DNA of 7,775 nucleotides, taken from the NCBI GenBank assembly GCA_013205415.1, contig JABMMY010000397.1, positions 1 to 7,775 on the forward strand, written 5' to 3'. Under the pieces are notes generated by a model that saw only the letters and a program-made list of their open reading frames with translations, searched no databases and was not told where the DNA came from. Origin of the DNA: Deltaproteobacteria bacterium (GTDB lineage: Bacteria; Bdellovibrionota; FAC87; UBA2466). Below, piece by piece: positions 1 to 6,575 of the stretch. Each line of letters begins with the position of its first letter. The stretch's first letter is position 1. Both the position numbers and the translations under genes were made by a program.

Positions 1-33
1 AAGTCTAAGTCTAAGTCTAAGTCTAAGTCTAAG
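1..33. repeat. Hexanucleotide tandem repeat (AAGTCT)n
   Basis: Five perfect copies of AAGTCT followed by a half copy (AAG) run from the window edge, so the true length and left boundary are unknown. The array lies about 85 bases beyond the stop codon of the minus-strand short-chain dehydrogenase gene. Because the unit is six bases, gain or loss of copies would not shift a reading frame. Read on the plus strand in frame 1 it would encode Lys-Ser repeats; read on the minus strand it gives Arg-Leu or Asp-Leu. There is no homology evidence that it is coding. Confidence 0.9.
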
Positions 34-117
34 CCACTGCGTCTCACTCTTTATTTGGGGGGAGGGAAAGGGATTGAAGAGCCGATGATTTTTCATCTCT
101 TGGTTAAGCAATTCTGT

Positions 118-945
118 TTAGGGTGGTGTTTTTCTAAGAAGTAAAAAATCTTTAAGAGACTTAGCTAGAAGTAGTCTAGAGCTACTTGCGGTTAGTTTTG
201 GAAAAATACGATTCATTTGAAGTAGAGCCTTGCCATTCCAGGTGGGGAAAATCTCCTCCCTTTCCTTTTCAATGCCCCTCATCATCTCCTTTGCTACCTT
301 TTCTGGCGTAGACAGTAGTACGGACAACCAATTGGGAAATCCCAATTGAGTTCCTCTTTCAATCATTTTGGTATCCACAAAACCGGGGGACACCATCACA
401 AGTTTAATAGGGCTATCTTTGAGTTTCAGTTCCTGTCTGAGCGCGCGGGTGAAACCGACGACTCCATGCTTACTGGCCGAATAGGCCGCAAGATAGGGTG
501 CGCTGATATGCCCGGCTACAGAGGCCACATTCACAATCGTTCCCTGTCCCTGTTTTTCCATGTGCTCTGCGGCCAATCTCGTTCCGATGACAACTCCATT
601 TAAATTAATTCGAATAGTTTTTTCAAAGACAGCTAGAGAATGGTCCATAAAACCACCTAGGCCTGAAATGCCTGCATTATTAATCCAGCAGTGAAGGGTA
701 GGTGTTTTTTGAACAATTTTTTTAAGTGTCGCGGTCATCTGATCGATATCGGAGACATCTACAGTCAGAGTCTGAAGAGGCTCTGCAACTTTGCGGGCCC
801 TTTTTTCAATTTCGACTAGAGCTGGACCATCTAGATCGAGTGCCCACACCACAGCCCCTTTATCTAAAAATTCTTGAGTCAACGCCTTCCCAATTCCGTT
901 AGCAGCGCCCGTTATCACCACAACCTTTCCAGAGATTTTTTTCAT
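118..945 (-). CDS. Short-chain dehydrogenase/reductase (SDR), classical type
   Basis: A 275-residue NAD(P)-dependent oxidoreductase, probably cytoplasmic, that would interconvert an alcohol and a carbonyl group. The Rossmann motif TGAANGIG is at residues 12-19. Asp37 at the end of the second strand usually indicates NAD(H) rather than NADP(H). NNAG is at 89-92 and the catalytic tetrad is Asn114, Ser142, Tyr155 and Lys159 (YSASK), followed by PGFVDT at 187-192. The length is slightly above the classical 250 because of a basic, leucine-rich C-terminal tail of about 40 residues. It is the last gene of the five-gene minus-strand operon; its ATG overlaps the stop of the upstream M24 gene by four bases (ATGA), a sign of translational coupling. 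A weak GGAAAT lies upstream of the start. The substrate is not predictable. Family certain, pathway role unknown. Confidence 0.95.
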   Translation of the reverse strand: MKKISGKVVVITGAANGIGKALTQEFLDKGAVVWALDLDGPALVEIEKRARKVAEPLQTLTVDVSDIDQMTATLKKIVQKTPTLHCWINNAGISGLGGFMDHSLAVFEKTIRINLNGVVIGTRLAAEHMEKQGQGTIVNVASVAGHISAPYLAAYSASKHGVVGFTRALRQELKLKDSPIKLVMVSPGFVDTKMIERGTQLGFPNWLSVLLSTPEKVAKEMMRGIEKEREEIFPTWNGKALLQMNRIFPKLTASSSRLLLAKSLKDFLLLRKTPP

Positions 946-1793
946 AAAAATCTATTTCCATACTGAGGGTGTGTTTCTAACCACCTCACTCTATTGTGCT
1001 CCACCACCAGGATCTCCTCAAATTTAACTCCGAAATCGGTCGTTCCAATATGAGGCTCGATAGCCCATAGCCCTGTGAGATCCCCTGTGTGGTTAGCATT
1101 TAATAACTGTCCAAAAAGGCCACGAGAGGTTAGCGTCCAAAAGGACTGCCACCCAAAATTTAAAACCTTAAGAAAACCCAGTGACTCATTGGTTTCATGA
1201 ACTCGATGGCCCAAAACTGAGAATGGATATTTTTTATGAATATTGGAATAGCCGGCATCTAAAATTTTTTGATTAATAGTATTCCAAATCTCTGCGCCGT
1301 TGCTCTTACTTTCAAATAATTTAGGGATTTCATCTCTTAGGGAACTAAGAAATTGTTTTGCCACTGTTAATCGATCGTTTTCTCCCAAGGAACAGGTGAA
1401 ACCAATATCGGAAATATAACCATTTAAAATCGGGGCCGCATCGAGGATAAAAACCTCTCCTGGTTGTAAACATCTTTTGGTGGGGCCATATTGTGCGTAG
1501 GTTTTAATCCCTTCAAACCGTGTGCGTTCTCCAAACCACGCAAAAGGATGATGAAAAAAAGACCTGACTCCAGAATCCAAAAGAAAGGTTTTTAAAAGTT
1601 TAGCCGCCTGAATTTCTGTCCAGCCCTCCTGAATAAGTCCGCTCACCTCATAAGCGGCACTTTGACTTAAGCGTTGGGATTTTAAATAGCCCTCTATAGC
1701 CAAAAGGGTAGGAGGCACATTTGCCCTGGGTGACAAATATTCGATTAAGGGAATAGCGGAAATCTCAGATACTTTTTTTAGAAGAGGTGGCAT
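942..1793 (-). CDS. M24 family metallopeptidase-like protein (pita-bread fold)
   Basis: A 283-residue protein with the fold of methionine aminopeptidase, Xaa-Pro peptidase and creatinase, of a size that leaves no room for the N-terminal domain of Xaa-Pro peptidases. The five expected metal ligands are present: Asp118 and Asp129 (11 apart, as in methionine aminopeptidase), His196 in LGHRVHE, Glu246 in WAIEPH and Glu259 in GVKFEE. His81/His82 match the substrate-binding histidine region. A longer TTG start at 1823 is possible, but the ATG at 1793 is preferred because AAGGAG lies six bases before it. It overlaps the hydrolase gene by 29 bases and the dehydrogenase gene by 4. Methionine aminopeptidase is unlikely given the operon context and the divergent motif around His196; a dipeptidase or a non-peptide hydrolase is equally possible. 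Family sure, substrate unknown. Confidence 0.9.
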   Translation of the reverse strand: MPPLLKKVSEISAIPLIEYLSPRANVPPTLLAIEGYLKSQRLSQSAAYEVSGLIQEGWTEIQAAKLLKTFLLDSGVRSFFHHPFAWFGERTRFEGIKTYAQYGPTKRCLQPGEVFILDAAPILNGYISDIGFTCSLGENDRLTVAKQFLSSLRDEIPKLFESKSNGAEIWNTINQKILDAGYSNIHKKYPFSVLGHRVHETNESLGFLKVLNFGWQSFWTLTSRGLFGQLLNANHTGDLTGLWAIEPHIGTTDFGVKFEEILVVEHNRVRWLETHPQYGNRFL

Positions 1794-2646
1794 CGGCTTC
1801 TCCTTGTGTAAAAAAGGTTTCAATGAGGTGGTTAGTTGCTGCGGGTTGTTCGCGAAAAAGCCAGTGGCTACCCTCTAGAATTCTGACGGTTAAAGATTGG
1901 GCATAAGATTCTAATTCATCTAGGGTCGGAGGCAGTAGGAAGGGGTCCTGTTTTCCCCATAAAACTAGCGTGGGAGCTAATATTTTTTTGGGTGGTTTTC
2001 TTAAAGAGCGAACAGCCTCCTGCGCAAAGGCTTGGTATAGTCTCAGAGTGGCGCTAGGGAAGGGCCTATTAAAATTTAGTTTAGGAAAGTTTTCTGGGGC
2101 CAGGCCGCCAAATTGGTAGGCCCAAGGTATGAGCTTTTTAGAAAACCTGGAGATTATTTTCCCTGGAATTTTGGGAATTAAAAAGGGATAGAGATACCAG
2201 GAGTGAAACCATTGTCTGGGTCTTTGTAGAAATCGCGTCGCCATTTGCTCGATCGATAAACTATTAATAATAACCAGCCTAGATAATCTGGGCCCCAGAT
2301 AGGTGGCAAGTCTCCACGCTACCGCCCCGCCTAGGTCGTGGCCGACTACATGAATTTTTTGTTTTCCCTTGGGGTCGGCGATTTTTAAAATCTCTAAAAG
2401 ATCTAAACATAAAGAATCGGGGGAAAATCGACTTAAAAGTCTGCCCGGCTCTGAAGCAAAGGTGCCCCTGGCGTAAGGACAAATGACATGAAATTGTGTT
2501 GAGAAATGACGGATCTGTTCCGACCAAATTTCGGGGCCATCGGGATAGCCATGAAGAAATAAAACAATAGGATTCTTTTTCTTTCCGCCCTCTAGCCAAG
2601 AGGTGTTTAGATTTCTTAAGAAGGCTTGACGATGTTCAATTACCAT
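1765..2646 (-). CDS. Alpha/beta hydrolase, epoxide-hydrolase-like (Asp nucleophile)
   Basis: A 293-residue alpha/beta-fold hydrolase. The oxyanion motif HGYPDGPEIW is at residues 32-41. The nucleophile elbow is GHDLGG with Asp104 where lipases and esterases have Ser. The acid is probably Asp234 (WGKQDPF) and the base His261 (GSHW). An Asp nucleophile with HGYPD is typical of soluble epoxide hydrolases and haloalkane dehalogenases; the cap region (about 135-215) has several Tyr residues, such as those in WYLYPF, that could activate an epoxide. No signal peptide is visible, so it is likely cytoplasmic. The gene starts nine bases after the diiron oxygenase stop, with a purine-rich GGAAAGGGA upstream, and its end overlaps the M24 gene. 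An epoxide hydrolase next to an oxygenase would fit opening of an oxidised intermediate, but this is inference. A haloalkane dehalogenase or C-C hydrolase remains possible. Confidence 0.92.
   Translation of the reverse strand: MVIEHRQAFLRNLNTSWLEGGKKKNPIVLFLHGYPDGPEIWSEQIRHFSTQFHVICPYARGTFASEPGRLLSRFSPDSLCLDLLEILKIADPKGKQKIHVVGHDLGGAVAWRLATYLGPRLSRLVIINSLSIEQMATRFLQRPRQWFHSWYLYPFLIPKIPGKIISRFSKKLIPWAYQFGGLAPENFPKLNFNRPFPSATLRLYQAFAQEAVRSLRKPPKKILAPTLVLWGKQDPFLLPPTLDELESYAQSLTVRILEGSHWLFREQPAATNHLIETFFTQGEADATSSKKSI
1800..1805 (-). promoter_or_regulatory. Ribosome binding site that decides the M24 gene start
   Basis: AAGGAG on the minus strand, six bases before the ATG at 1793 and inside the coding sequence of the upstream hydrolase gene. 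It favours this ATG over the in-frame TTG at 1823, whose protein would carry ten more residues. Confidence 0.8.
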
Positions 2647-2655
2647 AAAGCACCG

Positions 2656-3708
2656 TTATCCCTTTCCTGTTTTCTTCTGAACAGATTGGGTAAATGCGGG
2701 AAACACCTCTACCTGGGTAGGCACTTGAATGGGGTTTGGAAATGGAAACGAAAAAATATTTTGTTGTTCAGCCATTTTAATAGTTTTTTTATGGTTTTTT
2801 CCATTGATCATCAAACTAATGTAAGGGGCCGATACAAAAAGACGGCTCGCTAATTCTTTTGGGCCTAATTTTTTAAATAGATTTTCGCAGCTCGCGATAG
2901 TTTCAAAAAAAGGATGTTTGTGTTTTAATTTTTTTGAATCAAAGACCTTGTTTAACTCGGCGAGCACCCAGCTGGAACAAAACATTTGGCCAAAAATCAG
3001 GTCGGTTTTCGAATAAAAAAGGTCGCTTAAGGAATGATTTCTTTCCTTTAAAATTTGTAGCATTAAAAAAGCATAGTTGTGATGCCTCGATTCCTCCTCC
3101 ATGTGGCGCAAATGGACTTCGTGATAAAGAGGATCCATTTGAGTTTTGAATGGACTTAAATTTTTATAAAGAGAGATAGAGACCTCTTCAACGGCCGCTA
3201 CAATCCACCAAAAAGAATGGCCGCCAAATTTTGCATTCTGCGTAATAGCCTTTAAAAATAAAGAACCGTAGGCCTTAGGGAGAATAAGATCGAGATCCTT
3301 TTTATCTATCCCAGTTCCTTCGCAAAAAGCTAAGTTGTAACGTTGAAAAGCATGAGAGTGTTTTATCTCCTCCTCAAAAAAAAGCTCACCCAATTCCCAT
3401 ACCTCTGGACCTACGGGATAGCTTCTTAAAATTTCGGACCAACAGGAGTGTTTCAGTTTGTGGATAATATCCTCTAGTTCAGCGATAGTGGAATTAACGA
3501 TCAGACCCAATAGCTGCGAGATGGCTAGCCTTTGTTCGGCACTGGCACCCGGGAAGGCGATGGCCTCTGAGTCAATAGGAAGTAGATATCTCTTGGCATC
3601 GACACCGGTGCTCCAAGAGATTCCTTTTTCTAGGTCCCAGGCGTGGTTTTTCTGCCGAATGATTTGTAGAGCCAGGGCCTCATGATCATATAGCGCTTTT
3701 GTATACAT
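2656..3708 (-). CDS. AurF-like diiron oxygenase
   Basis: A 350-residue helical protein that I assign to the AurF (p-aminobenzoate N-oxygenase) ferritin-like family from its metal-ligand pattern. It shows Glu79, Glu114-x-x-His117 (EIKH), Glu174 or Glu175 (AAVEEVS), then His202-xxx-Glu206-xx-His209 (HMEEESRH). The spacings of 35, 3, about 57, 27, 4 and 3 residues closely match the seven ligands of AurF as I recall them. Known members use a non-haem diiron centre and O2 to oxidise aryl amines to nitro groups or to hydroxylate other substrates. The N-terminal WDLEKGISWSTGVD also looks family-like. The last 80 or so residues (FPFPNPIQVP region) are of unknown role. An in-frame TAG lies just upstream of the ATG, so the start cannot be further out, yet no close ribosome binding site is seen. 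Second gene of the operon. Substrate unknown. Confidence 0.85.
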   Translation of the reverse strand: MYTKALYDHEALALQIIRQKNHAWDLEKGISWSTGVDAKRYLLPIDSEAIAFPGASAEQRLAISQLLGLIVNSTIAELEDIIHKLKHSCWSEILRSYPVGPEVWELGELFFEEEIKHSHAFQRYNLAFCEGTGIDKKDLDLILPKAYGSLFLKAITQNAKFGGHSFWWIVAAVEEVSISLYKNLSPFKTQMDPLYHEVHLRHMEEESRHHNYAFLMLQILKERNHSLSDLFYSKTDLIFGQMFCSSWVLAELNKVFDSKKLKHKHPFFETIASCENLFKKLGPKELASRLFVSAPYISLMINGKNHKKTIKMAEQQNIFSFPFPNPIQVPTQVEVFPAFTQSVQKKTGKG

Positions 3709-3725
3709 AACGGTCTATTTTCTAT

Positions 3726-3738
3726 AAGGATACTCCTT
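3726..3738 (-). promoter_or_regulatory. Small hairpin holding a distant Shine-Dalgarno sequence
   Basis: Just after the amidotransferase stop codon the minus strand reads AAGGA-GTA-TCCTT, a 5-bp stem that includes an AGGAG located 24 bases before the diiron oxygenase ATG. No start codon lies at normal distance behind this AGGAG, so it may be a non-functional match or a site brought nearer by folding. Whether it matters for translation is unknown. Confidence 0.3.
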
Positions 3739-3739
3739 C

Positions 3740-4402
3740 TTAGCGGCTCCGAACAAGCGTTAAGAAGTGGTCGATAATTTGTTTTCCAAAATCAAAGGCT
3801 TGAGGGCCGACATTATGTGGGTCGCCCATATTTTGCAGAAAAAGTGGAGTCGATTCTGGGTGAGCCTGTACCGACCAGATAGGGAGTGAGTTATGACAAA
3901 GTCCATCAATAGCAACCTCAGAACTTGATCCCATTACCTGCATAGATTTTGGACACTCGGTAACGGCTTCACGATGAGACACATAAAGCTCTCCGAAAAG
4001 TTTCTGATTTTTCCATAGTGGATTTTTTTGAAGATGAGTTTCTCTAAATCCCTGTAGTTTATGTTTGTCGGTAAAAAGAAAATCTATTTTTCCGCCGTAT
4101 AGGTAGGCTAACATTTGGTGACCATAACAAAATCCAAACGTAGGTTTCTTAAGTTCTAATTGTGGCTTTAACCAGGCCTCTAATTTAATTTGCCAGGGAG
4201 CTCGCTCGTGAACGCTAGAGGAGCTTCCCAAAATAATAAAAGCGGTAATCGATTTTTCTAATGCGAATAGAGTCTCCATCCCAAAAAGTGCGGGAAGGTG
4301 GTAGGAGGTTTTAATGGCAGATCTCATGGCGATTTGATTGAAACAATCGATCTCTGGAGTCCTTACCGCAGGGTCGATAATAGCAAGATGAGGTTGATTC
4401 AT
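3740..4402 (-). CDS. Class I glutamine amidotransferase-like protein
   Basis: A 220-residue stand-alone protein of the class I glutamine amidotransferase (GATase1) superfamily. The nucleophile elbow GFCYGHQ gives Cys92, and AHPES near the C-terminus gives His181 and Glu183, completing the triad. The strand-end ILGSSSSVHER at 57-67 corresponds to the oxyanion-side loop seen in GMP synthase glutaminase domains, and SHREAV at 142-147 matches the usual H-x-D/E-x-V segment. No synthetase domain is fused. Relatives either release ammonia from glutamine for a partner or act as gamma-glutamyl hydrolases. GGAG lies four bases before the ATG. It is the first gene of the operon and is divergent from ygiQ. 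It could feed ammonia to, or remove a glutamyl group from, the pathway substrate, which is inference. An unrelated GMP-synthase-like hydrolase cannot be excluded. Confidence 0.9.
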   Translation of the reverse strand: MNQPHLAIIDPAVRTPEIDCFNQIAMRSAIKTSYHLPALFGMETLFALEKSITAFIILGSSSSVHERAPWQIKLEAWLKPQLELKKPTFGFCYGHQMLAYLYGGKIDFLFTDKHKLQGFRETHLQKNPLWKNQKLFGELYVSHREAVTECPKSMQVMGSSSEVAIDGLCHNSLPIWSVQAHPESTPLFLQNMGDPHNVGPQAFDFGKQIIDHFLTLVRSR

Positions 4403-4436
4403 AACTCTCCAATTTTAGGGACAAAAGACGCCACTA

Positions 4437-4464
4437 GATTTACCTTCCTGAAAATGGTAACCAA
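4437..4464 (-). promoter_or_regulatory. Possible promoter of the five-gene operon
   Basis: On the minus strand TTGGTT (4459-4464) and TAAATC (4437-4442) are separated by 16 bases. Both are only partial matches to sigma-70 boxes. Transcription would start near 4430, leaving a leader of about 28 bases. It is the best candidate I see in the short divergent region, but weak. Confidence 0.2.
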
Positions 4465-4478
4465 AGGGATATTTATTC

Positions 4479-4494
4479 AGGAGCTATTACAATT
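4479..4494 (+). promoter_or_regulatory. AGGAG ribosome binding site followed by in-frame ATT
   Basis: AGGAG at 4479-4483 is followed after eight bases by ATT at 4492-4494, in frame with ygiQ and without an intervening stop. ATT is a rare but real initiation codon in bacteria (infC is the classic case). The next in-frame ATG, at 4558, has no comparable site. This suggests, without proving, that ygiQ starts 22 codons upstream of the conventional start. Confidence 0.4.
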
Positions 4495-4525
4495 TTAGAT
4501 GAGATTTCAAATACTTGCCACCAAG

Positions 4526-4554
4526 AAGAAAGACCCCCCGCGGGGTCATTTCTT
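4526..4554 (+). promoter_or_regulatory. Strong GC-rich hairpin directly before the ygiQ ATG
   Basis: AAGAAAGACCCC (4526-4537) can pair with GGGGTC plus TTTCTT (4542-4547 and 4549-4554) around a CCGC loop, leaving one bulged A at 4548: a 12-bp stem ending three bases before the ATG at 4558. It would hide the GGGG that is the only purine run near that ATG. It may be a translational control element, an attenuator-like structure, or simply coding sequence (Arg-Pro-Pro-Ala-Gly-Ser) if ygiQ starts further upstream. Confidence 0.55.
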
Positions 4555-4557
4555 ATA

Positions 4558-6555
4558 ATGACTCCAGAGGAGATGGTCCAAAGAAGGTGGGACTATGTCG
4601 ATGTGGTGATTGTCACCGGCGATGCCTATGTGGACCACCCTAGTTTTGCGATGGCGATTTTAGGGCGAGTGTTGGAAGCGGCTGGTTATCGAGTCGCTCT
4701 TTTGAGTCAACCTAAGTGGAATACCTGTGAAGAGTGGAAACGATTTGGAAGACCACGGTTATTTTTTGGGATCAGTGCAGGAAATATGGATTCCATGATC
4801 AATCATTATACGGCGAACAAAAAGGTTCGAAATGATGATGCCTATTCGCCCGGCGGAAAAATTGGACTACGTCCCGACCGAGCTACGCTAGCCTATTGCC
4901 AAAGATCTCGAGAGGCCTTTCCTGGGGTGCCTGTAATTGCGGGCGGGGTCGAAGCTTCATTGAGAAGATTGGCTCACTATGATTTTTGGAGTGACACCGT
5001 CAAACGATCTATTTTACTAGACAGTAAGGCGGACCTAGTTGTTTATGGCATGGGCGAAAGACCCATCTTAGAAATTGCAAGACGTCTTTCTAATGGCGAG
5101 ACCGTTAAAGATTTGCGAAACATGCGAGGGGTTGCTTACGCATTAGGGGCTTCTGAAACACCTCCGCTAGACTTTGAGTCGAGGCCTTCGATTACGATAC
5201 CCTCCTTTGAAAAAGTAACCAGCGATCGATTTTCTTTTGCAGAGGCAACTAAAATTATTCACACACACACCAATCCTTTTAATGCAGCAGCTTTAGTCCA
5301 GTATCACGATAAACAGGCTGTCGTCGTTAATCCCCCCGATCTCCCTTTATCTGAAAAGCAAATGGATCGCATTTATGGATTTCCTTATACAAGAAAAGCA
5401 CATCCCTCTTACTCGGAATCGATTCCCTCTTTTCAGATGATAAAAGATTCTGTCACTATCATGCGTGGATGTTTTGGCGGGTGCACCTTTTGTTCGATTA
5501 CGGCGCATCAAGGAAAAATTATTCAGTCCCGTTCTGAAGAATCAATTTTAAAGGAGCTCACCTCGCTAGGAAAAAGCAAAGACTTCTCGGGGGTGATTAG
5601 TGATATCGGTGGGCCGACAGCCAACATGTATCAAATGCGTTGTAGTCGTCCCGACATCGAAGCGAAGTGCCGACGACAATCTTGTATTGATCCCACCATC
5701 TGTAAACTTTTAGGAACCGACCATGGCCCCCTAGTGACGCTGATGCAGAAATCAAGAAAGGTTCCTGGAATTAGAAAGGTATTTGTGGCCAGTGGTGTGC
5801 GGATGGATTTAGCTCAATTATCTGATGATTATATGAGAGAGCTAGCGGCTCATCATGTCGGCGGTCACCTAAAAGTAGCCCCAGAACACACAGATAAAAA
5901 AGTTTTGAGTCTCATGAAAAAACCCGGCATTGATAACTTTGAAAGTTTTGGAGAAAAATTTAAGCAGGTTACTAAAGAGGTGGGAAAGCCGAAACAGTAT
6001 TTGGTGCCTTACTTTATTTCAAGTCACCCGGGTTCCGATCTTAATGCAATGATCGATTTAGCTCTTTTTTTGAAAAGAAATGGATATAAGCCTGACCAGG
6101 TGCAAGATTTTATTCCTGCGCCATTTGACGTAGCCACCTGTATGTATCACACAGGACTAGACCCCTTTACTAAGAAGGAGGTTTTTATTGCGAAGCACTT
6201 AAGAGACAGAAAACTACAGCGAGCTCTTTTACAGTTTTTTAAACCGGAGAACTATTTTGAAGTAAGAAAGGCCTTAGAGCAAGCGGGGCGCACCGATCTT
6301 ATTGGCGATGGCTGTGATTCTTTAATTTCTTCGAGAGCTCCTAAGCAGGCGCTAGAGGCGAGAATGGAAAAAACCAATCGCAGGTTTCAGGGAGAGTATG
6401 TTCATCAGGTTAAAAACAACTTGAGTGATGATAAAGCTAAATCGACTGGGTATCGACCCAATCGTGCCGGTGCTCGTCGACAGGAGAGAACGATGCCTCC
6501 TTTAATACAAAAAAAATCGCCCCTCAGCCAGCCGACCGAAGGGCGAGTTCACTAA
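4558..6555 (+). CDS. ygiQ: YgiQ family radical SAM protein
   Basis: A 665-residue protein of the widespread YgiQ (UPF0313) family, whose reaction is not established. The N-terminal domain carries VTGDAYVDHPSF at 19-30, FFGISAGNMDSMI at 69-81 and GGVEASLRRLAHYDFWSDTVKRS at about 129-151, all family hallmarks. The radical SAM cluster motif is Cys305-xxx-Cys309-xx-Cys312 (GCFGGCTFCS), which would bind a 4Fe-4S cluster and S-adenosylmethionine. The core continues with DIGGPTANMYQ, a cysteine-rich segment, SGVRMDLA and KVAPEHTDKKVL; the C-terminal part includes FIPAPFD and a basic tail (RPNRAGARRQER). Length is close to that of family members. The coordinates use the ATG, but the frame is open upstream to 4438 and reads FLIM just before TPEEM, resembling the FLPM-SREEM of relatives, so the true start may be ATT at 4492. 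Transcribed alone, divergent from the operon and convergent with the downstream gene. Confidence 0.95.
   Translation: MTPEEMVQRRWDYVDVVIVTGDAYVDHPSFAMAILGRVLEAAGYRVALLSQPKWNTCEEWKRFGRPRLFFGISAGNMDSMINHYTANKKVRNDDAYSPGGKIGLRPDRATLAYCQRSREAFPGVPVIAGGVEASLRRLAHYDFWSDTVKRSILLDSKADLVVYGMGERPILEIARRLSNGETVKDLRNMRGVAYALGASETPPLDFESRPSITIPSFEKVTSDRFSFAEATKIIHTHTNPFNAAALVQYHDKQAVVVNPPDLPLSEKQMDRIYGFPYTRKAHPSYSESIPSFQMIKDSVTIMRGCFGGCTFCSITAHQGKIIQSRSEESILKELTSLGKSKDFSGVISDIGGPTANMYQMRCSRPDIEAKCRRQSCIDPTICKLLGTDHGPLVTLMQKSRKVPGIRKVFVASGVRMDLAQLSDDYMRELAAHHVGGHLKVAPEHTDKKVLSLMKKPGIDNFESFGEKFKQVTKEVGKPKQYLVPYFISSHPGSDLNAMIDLALFLKRNGYKPDQVQDFIPAPFDVATCMYHTGLDPFTKKEVFIAKHLRDRKLQRALLQFFKPENYFEVRKALEQAGRTDLIGDGCDSLISSRAPKQALEARMEKTNRRFQGEYVHQVKNNLSDDKAKSTGYRPNRAGARRQERTMPPLIQKKSPLSQPTEGRVH
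6509..6546 (-). terminator. Intrinsic terminator of the acidic membrane protein gene, inside ygiQ
   Basis: On the minus strand the arms TCGCCCTTCGG and CTGAGGGGCGA (6517-6546) form an 11-bp stem, nine Watson-Crick and two G-U pairs, around an 8-base loop, followed at once by eight T residues (6509-6516). This is a classic rho-independent terminator starting about 30 bases past the stop of the gene at 6576-7529. It lies wholly inside the last codons of ygiQ. In the plus direction there is no T tract after the stem, so it should act on the minus strand only. Confidence 0.85.
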
Positions 6556-6575
6556 AATACTAACGATACAGAAAA

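Noticed and set aside
80..117. Possible terminator hairpin after the dehydrogenase gene
   Set aside because: On the minus strand GATGA-AAAA-TCATC can pair, but the stem is short and AT-rich and no T tract follows.
1794..1823. TTG start giving a longer M24 protein
   Set aside because: The ATG at 1793 has AAGGAG at ideal distance; the extra ten residues add nothing family-like.
2279..2599. Minus-strand 106-codon open frame inside the hydrolase gene
   Set aside because: It is an out-of-frame shadow; the hydrolase frame carries all catalytic motifs.
4298..4498. Plus-strand open frame of 66 codons spanning the divergent region
   Set aside because: Its first half is antisense to the amidotransferase gene and the product shows no recognisable motif.
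5259..5271. CA dinucleotide run
   Set aside because: It lies within ygiQ and encodes His-Thr-His-Thr; too short to be treated as a microsatellite.
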